In this document: positions 38,630-47,744 of the stretch, in pieces
Layout of the letters: every line of letters begins with the position of its first letter
How positions within the stretch are numbered: the first letter of the stretch is position 1
Origin: Picochlorum sp. 'celeri'
Taxonomy: Eukaryota > Chlorophyta > Trebouxiophyceae
NCBI GenBank assembly: GCA_010909725.1
Contig: JAACMV010000023.1
Coordinates: 1,116,001 to 1,180,000, forward strand
Reading direction: 5' to 3'
Length of the DNA stretch: 64,000 nucleotides
Program-made: the position numbers and the translations under genes
The notes under the pieces: generated by a model
The model's database searches: none
Told to the model about the DNA's origin: nothing
What the model saw: the letters and a program-made list of their open reading frames with translations, nothing else

Positions 38630-38833
38630 TTATTCTATTCCAAGGATTGTAGGATCAGCCCGCATGTAGAACGGAACAGGACAACGTGCCATCATCTGGA
38701 TTGTCACATCTAATCCCACCTTATCTTCCAGAGGCTCGCTGTCCTGGCCTTTGGTTGCGATATCTTCGGTCAAGAAGAGTGTGTGATGGGAAGCATTATG
38801 AGTGGATGCTCGGACGCAGAAGTCCGTATCCAT
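38630..38833 (-). CDS. 67-residue ORF just upstream of CHL27
   Basis: ATG 38833 to TAA 38630 encodes 67 residues (start MDTDFCVRASTHNASHHTLF, end FYMRADPTILGIE) with coding-like composition and no shadowing gene. It is on the CHL27 strand and its stop is only 35 nt from the CHL27 ATG. It also lies 112 bp from the divergent THUMPD1-like start, leaving little room for two promoters. It may be a separate small gene, the upstream ORF of a bicistronic CHL27 transcript, or a last exon. No family recognised. Confidence 0.4.
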   Translation of the reverse strand: MDTDFCVRASTHNASHHTLFLTEDIATKGQDSEPLEDKVGLDVTIQMMARCPVPFYMRADPTILGIE

Positions 38834-38945
38834 ATGGCTAATCAACCATTGTATGGCATGGATTCATAGTATATCACACTATAATGGTGGTTTAATGGGT
38901 CTCGTGCGGGAATATCGTATTTGACTGCGTTCATGCAATTCTACC

Positions 38946-39863
38946 ATGCATCCCTCCAACGGAAACGAGCGATCGGATGCTGATGCTTTTCAGAGTGATG
39001 AATTGGAGAATTTGAAACGCGATGCTGAGTTGGAGATGGGTCGAAAGCTGTGGGAACAGGATGACGGTGCTGCTCCCAGAGAGCAGTATGAGCCAGGGAG
39101 GGAACTTGGGAGGTACAAGTACGATGCGGTCAAGGATTTGGAGCAGGGGGTGCGAGGATATTTGATCCGGTGTCGGTTTCGTCGAGAGAGGACTTCTATT
39201 CGTGAAGTGACTGAACGCCTCAATGCTGGCCAGGATGGAGAGAATAGGTTTGGCATTGTAAAGCTGTCTTTCAGAGGCATGGCCATGTTGTTGGATCAAC
39301 GTCGCCCAGATGGCGGTGCTCACGATATTGAAAACAATACAGTGCTGAAATCAATGCAGAGGCTGATGGAGAGTGCAAGAGAGGATGGGCTACGATTCAC
39401 GCATCGTGTATCTCCAGTACTAGAGTCCTGTGTTTGCACTGAATCTGCTCTTGAGGAGAAGGGCAAAAGCCTTGTTTCTTGCGTCGTAACCAGCGATGTA
39501 TTTGACAGTGATAAAAAGTCTGGGATCAAATTTGCTGTTTTATTCAGTGGGAGAGGTTTATCAAAGAAACATGAGGGAATGCGACTGAAATACATTCATG
39601 CTGTTGCCAAAGGGTTTTCAGATGAATATGCATCAAAGACTGGTTTGACGGCTACTGTTGATTTGAGGCATCCTGATGTAGTTGTCTCTGTTGATCATGT
39701 GGATGTCATGCAGCGAGGTTTCATGGTCCTGGGAGTGTATCCATTCACCTGGTGTGAGGGTGCATCAAAGCTTGACCTGAAATCTCTGATGTCAAAGGCC
39801 CCTACTCAAGGAACAAAGAGAAAAAATAGAGATGCAGTTGCTGAAGGAGATGGACCAGAGTAA
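38946..39863 (+). CDS. THUMP-domain tRNA acetylation adaptor (TAN1/THUMPD1-like)
   Basis: 305 residues from ATG 38946. TAN1/THUMPD1 binds tRNA and partners the acetyltransferase Kre33/NAT10 to make N4-acetylcytidine at position 12 of tRNA-Ser and tRNA-Leu. The N-terminal third has a conserved GVRGYLIRCRFRRER block. The C-terminal half is the THUMP domain (CVVTSDVFDSDKKSGIKFAV, YIHAVAKGFSDEYAS, VDLRHPDVVVSVDHVDV, GFMVLGVYPF). A basic tail (GTKRKNRDAVAEG) suggests nuclear or nucleolar location. Converges with the phosphatase gene. Confidence 0.87.
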   Translation: MHPSNGNERSDADAFQSDELENLKRDAELEMGRKLWEQDDGAAPREQYEPGRELGRYKYDAVKDLEQGVRGYLIRCRFRRERTSIREVTERLNAGQDGENRFGIVKLSFRGMAMLLDQRRPDGGAHDIENNTVLKSMQRLMESAREDGLRFTHRVSPVLESCVCTESALEEKGKSLVSCVVTSDVFDSDKKSGIKFAVLFSGRGLSKKHEGMRLKYIHAVAKGFSDEYASKTGLTATVDLRHPDVVVSVDHVDVMQRGFMVLGVYPFTWCEGASKLDLKSLMSKAPTQGTKRKNRDAVAEGDGPE

Positions 39864-39942
39864 TATCAGATTACAAAATAAATGAAGAAATTGCAGCAAA
39901 TAGTGAATGAATCCTACCAAAACGAATGAAATATACATACAT

Positions 39943-41469
39943 CTATTGTGTTATCAGCATGGTATCTGTGACTCTGGAGTGTCCACTCTCAGTTTCAACA
40001 AATTCAAAATACATGTGAGCGCGATCCTGAATCTTGAACCGTCCATACCCATGCACTGCCTGTGCATGCATCATCCATAATGGCTGCTCGCCCTTCTCGT
40101 CGAGGTCAGATATCTTCTTGCCTCCCGATCCAATAGTTATATGCACAATACCCTGCTTCGGATCATCTGCACACACACCTCGCAACAATGGGCAGCTTCT
40201 ATAATAGGAATGTACATGCCCAGACACAACTACATTGACCTTGTTGGCAATGAATGTCTCCTCCAACATTTCCGTAAGATGCTCTCCCACAATTCTGTTG
40301 CTTTTATGAGGGAATGCAACGTACAGTGGCCTGTGAATCAAAATGACAAGCCAGGGATACTGCGACCTATCAACAGATTCTAACTCTGCCTCCAACCACG
40401 TCCGCTGCTCCGATCCTATGCTGACATTATGCTCTGATGATATGGAAATGAAGTGTGCTGGACCTGTTTTTAAAGAATACCAAAATGGAGCATTTGACGG
40501 GACCACACTGTTCTCAGACTCTGGCATGATGAATCTATCTGCAAAGGGATACCCGCATTCACCATGTGAGTCACTGCCATAATTGCCCCAGTCAGGCAAG
40601 TATGGCTTACGCAAGCCGGACGCATCCACGACCGGACCATCCGCCATTGAGGGCAGCCAATCATATTCATGGTTGCCAACAGTGACGACGTAGGGAACAG
40701 CAGACGAAATCGGCTGAATCGCCTCCATAAAATCATCCCAAATCTCAGCATGTCCATCTGCATAGGAAATGTCACCGTCATGAAAGATTAGGTCCACATC
40801 CCCTACTTCTCCAACCAGTGAATCAATAGTCCCTGGGGATCCTGGACACTTTCTCGCAGTGGGGGCTCCCATGTCCCCGAATGTGATAAACTCAAGCTCC
40901 GACGTTGGGGAATTTCTTCTTGGACTCGCAAAGGTGTATTGAGTCTTTTCTTTATCTGATTTGATCGTATACTTGTATTCGACCCGACCAGGCTGCAGCC
41001 GATCCAAGACAACACTGTGTCTGTACAAGATGGACTTTTGCTCCCAATCACTCTCGTCCTGCAGGCAGCTTGCTTTCGCATTAAATGCCATCTCCTCTCC
41101 ATTCACTTTGCAGCGAAATAAGAGGCAGTGCCATGGAAAGTGCAAGCCATTCTCTTGTGGAAACCATCTTGCCCTCTTGTAATATACTTTTGAACTGCAC
41201 CCTCTCTTGGCAGTATGCCATGTGAGCCGCACAGAGGTGTCCTCCCCCGTAGGCGACAGGTGAATATTCCTAGGATGACAATGGCTTGGTGAATTTTTTG
41301 CGTTCTCGTCCAGAACCACAGGAGCGTCCTCCTCTGAAGTGGACGTCGCCAGGGTCTGGTCCGGAACAAATCGCAGTCCAAGACAACCAGGCACCGAGAT
41401 TGCCATGAACAACGCAATAATATAGCATTTTCTATTCACACGTGCATGTCGATTGCTGTGGAGCGCCAT
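39943..41469 (-). CDS. Purple acid phosphatase
   Basis: 508 residues from ATG 41469. An N-terminal signal anchor (CYIIALFMAISVPGCLGL) directs it to the secretory pathway. A fibronectin-like domain (VRLTWHTAK) precedes the Fe-M catalytic domain with the five metal motifs in order: ITFGDMG, FHDGDISYADG, VTVGNHEYDW, VILIHRP and SGHVHSYYR. Plant-type PAPs hydrolyse phosphate esters outside the cell or in the vacuole and are usually induced by phosphate starvation. Length fits the high-molecular-weight plant class. Regulation cannot be seen from the sequence. Confidence 0.95.
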   Translation of the reverse strand: MALHSNRHARVNRKCYIIALFMAISVPGCLGLRFVPDQTLATSTSEEDAPVVLDENAKNSPSHCHPRNIHLSPTGEDTSVRLTWHTAKRGCSSKVYYKRARWFPQENGLHFPWHCLLFRCKVNGEEMAFNAKASCLQDESDWEQKSILYRHSVVLDRLQPGRVEYKYTIKSDKEKTQYTFASPRRNSPTSELEFITFGDMGAPTARKCPGSPGTIDSLVGEVGDVDLIFHDGDISYADGHAEIWDDFMEAIQPISSAVPYVVTVGNHEYDWLPSMADGPVVDASGLRKPYLPDWGNYGSDSHGECGYPFADRFIMPESENSVVPSNAPFWYSLKTGPAHFISISSEHNVSIGSEQRTWLEAELESVDRSQYPWLVILIHRPLYVAFPHKSNRIVGEHLTEMLEETFIANKVNVVVSGHVHSYYRSCPLLRGVCADDPKQGIVHITIGSGGKKISDLDEKGEQPLWMMHAQAVHGYGRFKIQDRAHMYFEFVETESGHSRVTDTMLITQ

Positions 41470-41905
41470 GCAGCGTCTTGTGAAGGCCTTTGCCCTAGAG
41501 CCTGCTGTTCACAACACACGCACTGCAGCGTCTACCAGAGATACTATATCCAATGGATTGGTCTGATACACTCTCAAAAAATTAAAATACCAAAGAATTC
41601 TGCTTCATTTTTCCAAGTATTCCAGCTCCAAAGCCTTGACCATGAGGCAGCAAGCCATGCATGTGACTCTCTGCTGGCTTAGGTCTATTGGTCTTCTACT
41701 TGTTGCATTGTTGTTACAGTTACAGTATCGAAACGACTTTAGAAGGGTCACGCAATTCACATAATGCTGATCACGGTAATTTCTGCAGATATCACATCAT
41801 ACTCGCTGGCCAGTATACAGCCTTGTTGTGCACCTTGCAGGGGGCAGCCAATACCGTGGTGGACGGAAAAGAATCACAAGGAATAGGCCAAAATTGTGGA
41901 AGGTA
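41470..41905. other. Intergenic region PAP/KH protein
   Basis: 436 bp; both flanking genes are on the minus strand. ORFs of 78-84 codons on the plus strand lack coding character. Confidence 0.35.
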
Positions 41906-44047
41906 TTACGCGAAAGCATTATCACTATCGATGGTCTCATGAGGGGACCAGTGCCCTGGACTAGCGCTTTCTGGAGATATCTCCGCCTCCTCTATGAATA
42001 CCATGGCACCGCTCTGGTGCTCTGGCATAGCAGGAGGACATTGACCTACGGCCAAAAATTGGTTCACGAGAGTATGCGCTGCTTGGCATGATTCTTCTGG
42101 TCCACTAATCTCTAGAGTTCTCAGGCCATCCGGACTCTGGCCAGTGGGCAAGTGCACTCTAGTTCCTGTTAGCTGCCTGATTTGAGTAACATGATGTCCT
42201 CCCTTACCAATCACTGCTCCCGCTTGGAGATTGGTCAGTCGATACCTCCATAACACGGAAGGTGAGGCTGGGAAACTACCATGGGCTACAGTTGCATAGG
42301 CTGCTGGGGCACCAGATCCTGCAGCAGTGACTGGAACAGCTACAAGCCCACCATTGGCAGCTCCCATTGCAAGAGATTGTGCCAGAAGACCAGGCGCTAA
42401 AGTGATTGTTGTCACTGCTCTAGGAGTGGCTGTAATTGTCCGTCGAATGTGCCAACCACGTAACAAGGTTGCCACACCCCGAAGAGCAACTATGCATTGA
42501 TGCAATGCACCTTCTATCTGGATGATTTCATCTCCCCCAGGTTCTCCACCTCCAATCGCAACTGCGGCAGCTGCTGCCAATGGAGCCTCTACAGCAAGCA
42601 CTCTAATGGATGCGCCAGTTTCCTGCCTCAGCTGCATTACAGTTGCTCCCTTTCTTCCTAGAACAGCTCCAATCGATACCTGTGGCGCTAAAAGTCGCAC
42701 TACATGATTCCGAGACGACCCCTCATCTGAGTTTAATGAGATGGCACATCGAACAAGTGCATCCTGTGCAGCACAGTAGTTGCTATTGGCATCCTCACTG
42801 GAGTAGACACAGATCAGGCGATCCTCCACATCATCTGCACTCCCATACACTTTGATACGGGCTCCAGTCTCGTGGCGAATTCGTTGAATGTGATCGCCTC
42901 CACGTCCAATGATATTCCCTGCTCTATCTGCTGGAACCAAGAGCCTGAAAACTGTGTCCATGGACATGCCCGGAGCCCCTGGGAACATGGACTGGGCGTA
43001 ATCATTGTACGTTTTGGTGACCGAATTGTGCAAATATTGCAAATCTCCAGTTGAAGCATGCGCAAGGAGCATCCGTTTTCTATGAGAGCCTCTGTGTCTT
43101 GGAGGATGCAATTCAAGATGCAAGGCAATCTTCCTCAGAGCACAGGAAACATTGTCTCGTGCACCTGTGACTTGAATCATTTCATCACTCACCCACGCAC
43201 AGCTTGGTAGTTCCCCTTTTGGCATCACTCGTACGTGTGCGCCTGTCTCCTCCATGATACCTTTGATTGTAGCTCCAGCTTTGCCAACCAGAGAGCCCAC
43301 CTGACTGGTGTCCACCAGCAGACGGACTTCACACGCATCCCCCAAAGATGAATGACCGTCAACCATTCTAATATCCATATCCCTGTTCATGCTCACAGGA
43401 GATGGAGACCGGTCGTGCATCTCATCCTCACTTCCCATGACACTTCCATGCAGAGACTCCGCCCGAATGTCACACAAGCTATCGACGACAGCAACAAGGG
43501 CATCCCCTCCTGAACTAGAGGAGTGCAAAGGAGAATCTTTGCAAAGACTTATTCTTACCACCCTGTCATCGCTGCCAGGGACAGAGTCCTCAATCACAAT
43601 TTCAGAACTTGTCTCCCTCCTCATCCTTCTGATGTTCTCTCCCTTTCTCCCAATCATGGCACCAACAAACGCAATGGGGCACAAAATTCTCAGAGTCACG
43701 TCCTCAGATTTTGAGCTTCCATCCTGCAAGACAACAAAGCCATCGAATGAGTCCATCGAAGCTCCCAGACGTGAACAACCTCCACCCCAGCCCTTGGTTG
43801 CAGCAACATCGTCGCCCTCAACCACGCCAAGTACCCCACTGGGCAGCACTTTTTCAACATCCTTATATAGATTCATACATACACCATCCCGAATCCCGCC
43901 ATCGACAGTCATACAACACCTCCCGCCCAAGCACGTGGCAGGCGCGAGCGTTGTTGCCTGAGCCAGCGGAGGCTCCGATCGACAGCGGCCCGCGACCGAA
44001 CCGTGCGAATCCCACCACAATTCGAAACACAAACCAGGCAGCGCCAT
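41906..44047 (-). CDS. RNA-binding protein with five KH domains
   Basis: 713 residues from the first in-frame ATG at 44047; a start further in, such as before MDSFDGFVVLQDG, is possible because the first ~95 residues look poorly conserved. Five type I KH domains each carry the GxxG loop: GAMIGRKGENIRRM, GSLVGKAGATIKGI, GNIIGRGGDHIQRI, GAVLGRKGATVMQL and GAVIGKGGHHVTQI. The array resembles the plant HEN4/PEPPER and animal PCBP-type proteins, which bind C-rich RNA in mRNA processing and stability. No other domain. Probably nuclear or cytosolic; targets unknown. Confidence 0.9.
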   Translation of the reverse strand: MALPGLCFELWWDSHGSVAGRCRSEPPLAQATTLAPATCLGGRCCMTVDGGIRDGVCMNLYKDVEKVLPSGVLGVVEGDDVAATKGWGGGCSRLGASMDSFDGFVVLQDGSSKSEDVTLRILCPIAFVGAMIGRKGENIRRMRRETSSEIVIEDSVPGSDDRVVRISLCKDSPLHSSSSGGDALVAVVDSLCDIRAESLHGSVMGSEDEMHDRSPSPVSMNRDMDIRMVDGHSSLGDACEVRLLVDTSQVGSLVGKAGATIKGIMEETGAHVRVMPKGELPSCAWVSDEMIQVTGARDNVSCALRKIALHLELHPPRHRGSHRKRMLLAHASTGDLQYLHNSVTKTYNDYAQSMFPGAPGMSMDTVFRLLVPADRAGNIIGRGGDHIQRIRHETGARIKVYGSADDVEDRLICVYSSEDANSNYCAAQDALVRCAISLNSDEGSSRNHVVRLLAPQVSIGAVLGRKGATVMQLRQETGASIRVLAVEAPLAAAAAVAIGGGEPGGDEIIQIEGALHQCIVALRGVATLLRGWHIRRTITATPRAVTTITLAPGLLAQSLAMGAANGGLVAVPVTAAGSGAPAAYATVAHGSFPASPSVLWRYRLTNLQAGAVIGKGGHHVTQIRQLTGTRVHLPTGQSPDGLRTLEISGPEESCQAAHTLVNQFLAVGQCPPAMPEHQSGAMVFIEEAEISPESASPGHWSPHETIDSDNAFA

Positions 44048-44346
44048 CGCAGCCCTGCCCACTCCCACAACTCAGCCCGACGTTCATGATGAACAAATAG
44101 ACGTACCGATCGCCTTGCTGTAAGACTTGAGCTTGGCGCTGGGCTTATATCAAGCCTGTGCAGCGTCGCCGTGGAGGCACTTCGGGTCTCAAATCCAGGA
44201 TCTCGTGCCTGCATCTCACATTCCTGCTTCCCCTACAGTAAAAAAGATACAAAATCAGTTTCTGGATCAAAATTACTGCGCTGTGTCGCGTGTTCATAGC
44301 GGGAGTGCAACAACGCAGTAGTTCCCCTCCACCCGGGATTTCCCGA

Positions 44347-44577
44347 CTACTCTGTAGAGACAAGACGTACATCGCCATCTGATGCAGAGGAGGGCGTTTC
44401 TAGTCTGTTATCCACATCAGTTATTACTTCCTTTGTATTGGAGTGCATTGCAGCACTCTCTTGGATATCCAGCGCCATCTGACGCTGGATAGTACGCTGA
44501 CTCGTATACGCAGGCACCTGTTTCCCTTCAAAACTGGGATGCTCCGCGTGAATGACAACTTCAAATCTTCGCCAAAC
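44347..44577 (-). CDS. Candidate last exon of an unidentified gene
   Basis: 77 codons open after a TAG at 44580-44578 that would be a fitting splice acceptor (GCTAGATAG/GT). It ends at TAG 44349-44347. The residues look protein-like (VWRRFEVVIHAEHPSFEGK, TSQRTIQRQMALDIQESAAM) with an acidic, Ser-rich end. There is no ATG near the beginning, consistent with an internal or last exon. Upstream exons were not identified. A frameshift relative to the overlapping 44424-44711 frame is an alternative explanation. Confidence 0.3.
   Translation of the reverse strand, partial: VWRRFEVVIHAEHPSFEGKQVPAYTSQRTIQRQMALDIQESAAMHSNTKEVITDVDNRLETPSSASDGDVRLVSTE
44466..44491. repeat. Inverted repeat, 9-bp stem and 8-nt loop
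   Basis: TATCCAGCG (44466-44474) is perfectly complementary to CGCTGGATA (44483-44491), with loop CCATCTGA. It falls within the candidate last exon, so it may be a chance property of coding sequence. Confidence 0.4.
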
Positions 44578-45667
44578 CTATCTAGCAACTTGTCATATAA
44601 TTGTACCCACGGAACGGGAGCAGACAGAATGATGATGTTACACTGCGAGGCCGTTGGCCGGTGCATGGAGAGATGCTGTGCCCTATCAAAGCACCCGTTG
44701 ATGGGAGACACTAGCGCACTCTAGGATGAGAGGCCTCCTCGGGACCCACGCGACATGCCAAGGTGTCGGCTCCACCATTGGCTGATACCCTTTCCCATCA
44801 CCGGATGCCCTCAGAAGGACAGGATGTCAAGTCGTCATCTGGGATCCTCCTTACGCTACGTTCATCAACCTTCGCGAGTAGCTCTCATCCCAGCCTGAGT
44901 TGCAGCAGAAGCTGATAGACATGGAATCTCATCATCATGTTGACATGCTGAGCTCTTGAAAGGTTGGTTCTTGAGCCCGTTCAACACGTCACGGTCGTCT
45001 GGTTGGTGACTGACGTGTCAGGGAAGTCGGCACCGACTGCTTCCACGCGCGGTGTTGTATTTGCACCAAGAAGCACGTACATTATCACGTTTATCATCTC
45101 AAAATATTTGCGAGTGCAATGCAAGACAAGAGACCCACGGTAGGGAGCGGCGTTGGTGGTTGGGCCTCAGGCGTGGCAATCTTCTTGGGCCTACCCAGAT
45201 GAGTATGCCGCCCAGACATCGCCTTACCAGGTATGTCGGCTGAACGCATGGGTCAATGGTCACTGCAAGACCATAATGTACGAAGCTATGGAAGAAGGTG
45301 GCCTCATTTCAACCCATGGCGGTGGCAGTGCCAACCGTACCAACTGCCACCGAAGCTGCACGTGCACCGTGTTGTGTCAATGAAGAACGCTGTTTCGCCC
45401 ATTCACCTCAATAAAACCTGCCATATTGTTACAGTAGTGCGTTTATTCCTCGTTTCTAGACGAGGCATCGAATGACACCGCCCAATTGCAAATTGGGTGG
45501 GAGGCTACCACGACCTTGACCGTTTCATCCCGATGTGCAATAGCAATACCTCCCTCATTGCCTGTTACACGCATACGTATGACTTTTATCCATAATAACG
45601 TGTACATTTTGAAGAAGAAACACAGTAGACACCCCGATACCCAGGAGCAGCCTGTGCATGTGAGATT

Positions 45668-46615
45668 ATGGCTTCTCTGCAAGGCCTCGCGAGCAATCTG
45701 ATCGGGAATGTTGCATCGCAAAACTATGCCACATTCCAGCAGTCTATTCAGAGGCGCCCAAAGACCAGTCGTTCGTCGGACCCAAAGTTGTGGCGTTTGC
45801 CGCCGGTCTGCGTCACGAATGAAGGCAAGGAAGTGCGGGTGAGGAAGCTTGTTGAAGAGCGCGGGATCGATGATGACAATGACTATATTATAGTAGATCC
45901 AGAGAATCCTGTCCCCAACCCAGAGTTGGGCCCTTTGGAAAGGAGGGTGAGTGTGACGTTTGAGGAGGGCCTGGCCCTGGACACTGTGGACAAGGAGGCT
46001 ATGGAGTATTGGTTTACCGAGCCTCCTCAGGGATGGAGCACTGAGAAACGGATTCTAAAAAAGGTCCAAGGTTTTCCCGTGGACGAAAATATGGATGAGT
46101 TCAGGCACGAGGGGGGAGATAGAAAGCCACTGTCAAACCTGCAGATTGGGGATGTCTTGACTGGCACGGTTGTTGCACAGCTGATGAACCACGGTCTCCG
46201 AGTCGACATAGGTGCGGAAGCCGATGGACTCGTTCCTATGAGAGGTATAGATATATGGAAGAAGGTAGAACAGCAGGGGAAGCTCCCTGACGTCGGTGAT
46301 AGTATTGAGGTGGAGGTGTTTGCAATTCGAGAAGACCCTGTGTTTCGCTTCCCATTACAAGTAGCTCCTTTAGATGAAGACCTTGCATCCAATATACCCC
46401 CTCCGGAGGAGCATAAGCCTCCGTTAGATTTACGAGATGTACCTCTCAGCAGGTATGATGAGGTGGCCAAACTTTCTGGACGATTTTGGGGCACGCAAAA
46501 GGTTTTGGTCACGCCTGCAGATCTTGACGACTTTGCAGCAGGCAGCGACGACTTTGAGATATCTGAGGAGGATATGGAACTCTTCGATTCCATTGTTGCC
46601 GAACTAGATTTGTAG
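45668..46615 (+). CDS. Plastid S1-domain RNA-binding protein
   Basis: 315 residues from ATG 45668. The first ~45 residues are Ser/Gln/Arg-rich and transit-peptide-like. An acidic region precedes one S1 domain at about 155-215 (NLQIGDVLTGTVVAQLMNHG, RVDIGAEADGLVPMRG, DVGDSIEVEVFAIRED). The C-terminus is very acidic (ISEEDMELFDSIVAELDL). This single-S1 layout with charged flanks recalls plastid transcription or RNA-maturation factors such as the pTAC10 group, but the match is only architectural. A TGTAA motif lies at 46652-46656. Converges with the methyltransferase gene. Confidence 0.75.
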   Translation: MASLQGLASNLIGNVASQNYATFQQSIQRRPKTSRSSDPKLWRLPPVCVTNEGKEVRVRKLVEERGIDDDNDYIIVDPENPVPNPELGPLERRVSVTFEEGLALDTVDKEAMEYWFTEPPQGWSTEKRILKKVQGFPVDENMDEFRHEGGDRKPLSNLQIGDVLTGTVVAQLMNHGLRVDIGAEADGLVPMRGIDIWKKVEQQGKLPDVGDSIEVEVFAIREDPVFRFPLQVAPLDEDLASNIPPPEEHKPPLDLRDVPLSRYDEVAKLSGRFWGTQKVLVTPADLDDFAAGSDDFEISEEDMELFDSIVAELDL

Positions 46616-46660
46616 TATGCTCTGTTTCCCTATTTCTTGCACGTTTGATTTTGTAATGTA

Positions 46661-47536
46661 CTATGGTTTTCCTTTCTTCTGTGCAACAATGCAATATGTT
46701 GTCCCAAAGTGCCAACGTTGCATTTGAAGAATGAATAGATCGTTACTACACTCGCCAATAACCTGTGCAATATCTCTATTGAAATTGCAACCCCACTTGT
46801 CAAAATGGATCCGTTCCTGAGAGGTCAAGATGCTGTTAATAAACGACCAAGTGCCTTTGCCATGCTCAAGAAGAATTAAAATGCCCCCTGGTTTGAGAGT
46901 TTTCGTCATCTCACGGACGGCATGCACTGGATCAGCGCAGGAACATAACCCAAAGCTATCTACCACGGTGTCAAAGTGATTCTCAGGGAACTGCACCGGC
47001 TGCCGAAGAGCTGGTCCATATGGGCCATCCTCCTTTACGGTTTGTGCATCACCCATGCCACCACCTCCTCGATTCACGCTGTCATGTCCTGATGTCAAAT
47101 CAAGCACGTCCGCCACTGCAAAAGTCACATTAAGATCGCCTGATTTTTCCTTCGCTTCGAGCAACATATCCCTGTTTCTATCTGTGCAGATTAGTTGGGT
47201 GACCTTGTCTGTGTCATAATACTTCAAATTCCTCCCTGTTCCTGCAGAAACTTCCAATACCTTTCCCGTGGCATATGTACGTATCAACCATCGACGAAGC
47301 AATAACATCCCCAGCACCATTTCATCCATATGAATGCTTGCGTCATACTTGGGAGCAAGAGACCTGAAGATGCTATTGGACTTTGCCTCATTCCATGCAG
47401 AAGAGGTCCTCGAGTCTTCCTGATGCTCCTCCTCACCTGACGCATTCTTTATCTTCTGGCCTTTTACATAGGTATATGCTCCTATAGTAGCTCCTAAATA
47501 TACTATACCGCCTTTGACCAGAGACTGAAGACGCAT
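46661..47536 (-). CDS. Class I SAM methyltransferase, membrane-anchored (OMS1/METTL7-like)
   Basis: 291 residues from the ATG at 47536, the first in frame. A single N-terminal hydrophobic segment (GGIVYLGATIGAYTYV) is followed by a Methyltransf_11-type domain. Motif I is KVLEVSAGTGRNLKYY, the acidic post-I end is LICTDRN, motif II-like is FDTVVDSFGLCSCADP, and motif III is LKPGGILILLEHG. A WGCNFNRD block near the C-terminus is shared with METTL7/TMT1 and yeast OMS1 proteins. Substrate unknown; mitochondrial or lipid-droplet membrane location is inferred from relatives. It is divergent from, and clearly related to, the next gene. Confidence 0.82.
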   Translation of the reverse strand: MRLQSLVKGGIVYLGATIGAYTYVKGQKIKNASGEEEHQEDSRTSSAWNEAKSNSIFRSLAPKYDASIHMDEMVLGMLLLRRWLIRTYATGKVLEVSAGTGRNLKYYDTDKVTQLICTDRNRDMLLEAKEKSGDLNVTFAVADVLDLTSGHDSVNRGGGGMGDAQTVKEDGPYGPALRQPVQFPENHFDTVVDSFGLCSCADPVHAVREMTKTLKPGGILILLEHGKGTWSFINSILTSQERIHFDKWGCNFNRDIAQVIGECSNDLFILQMQRWHFGTTYCIVAQKKGKP

Positions 47537-47744
47537 ATCAAACGTCCACAACAGCAACTGTACCTGAGCACACCAACTACTGTTACGACATTGTATCACT
47601 CCTGGTCCCTTTCATCTCCACTGCATCCATGTCTACTAATATTTGTCCTTTGTGGAGCTTGTTTCGTCTTTTTGATTCCTTTGTCGAAATTTCGAAACTC
47701 AATCTATCGACAACGTTGACGTCAACGGTCAGAGCCAACCCGTT

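Larger units (their letters stand above)
44048..45667. other. 1.6-kb interval with unassembled coding-like pieces
   Basis: The largest stretch without a firm gene. On the minus strand, 44347-44577 looks like a last exon (listed separately). Overlapping 44424-44711 has another coding-like frame (IIILSAPVPWVQLYDKLLD). 45443-45607 opens 54 codons (MYTLLWIKVIRMRVTGNEGG). On the plus strand, 45153-45230 and 45233-45475 are open. I could not join these with consistent splice signals. A 9-bp-stem hairpin lies at 44466-44491. Confidence 0.3.

Noticed and set aside
45443..45607. 54-codon minus-strand ORF next to the S1-domain gene
   Set aside because: Would start only 60 bp from the divergent S1 gene and has no supported continuation; kept only as part of the unresolved interval.
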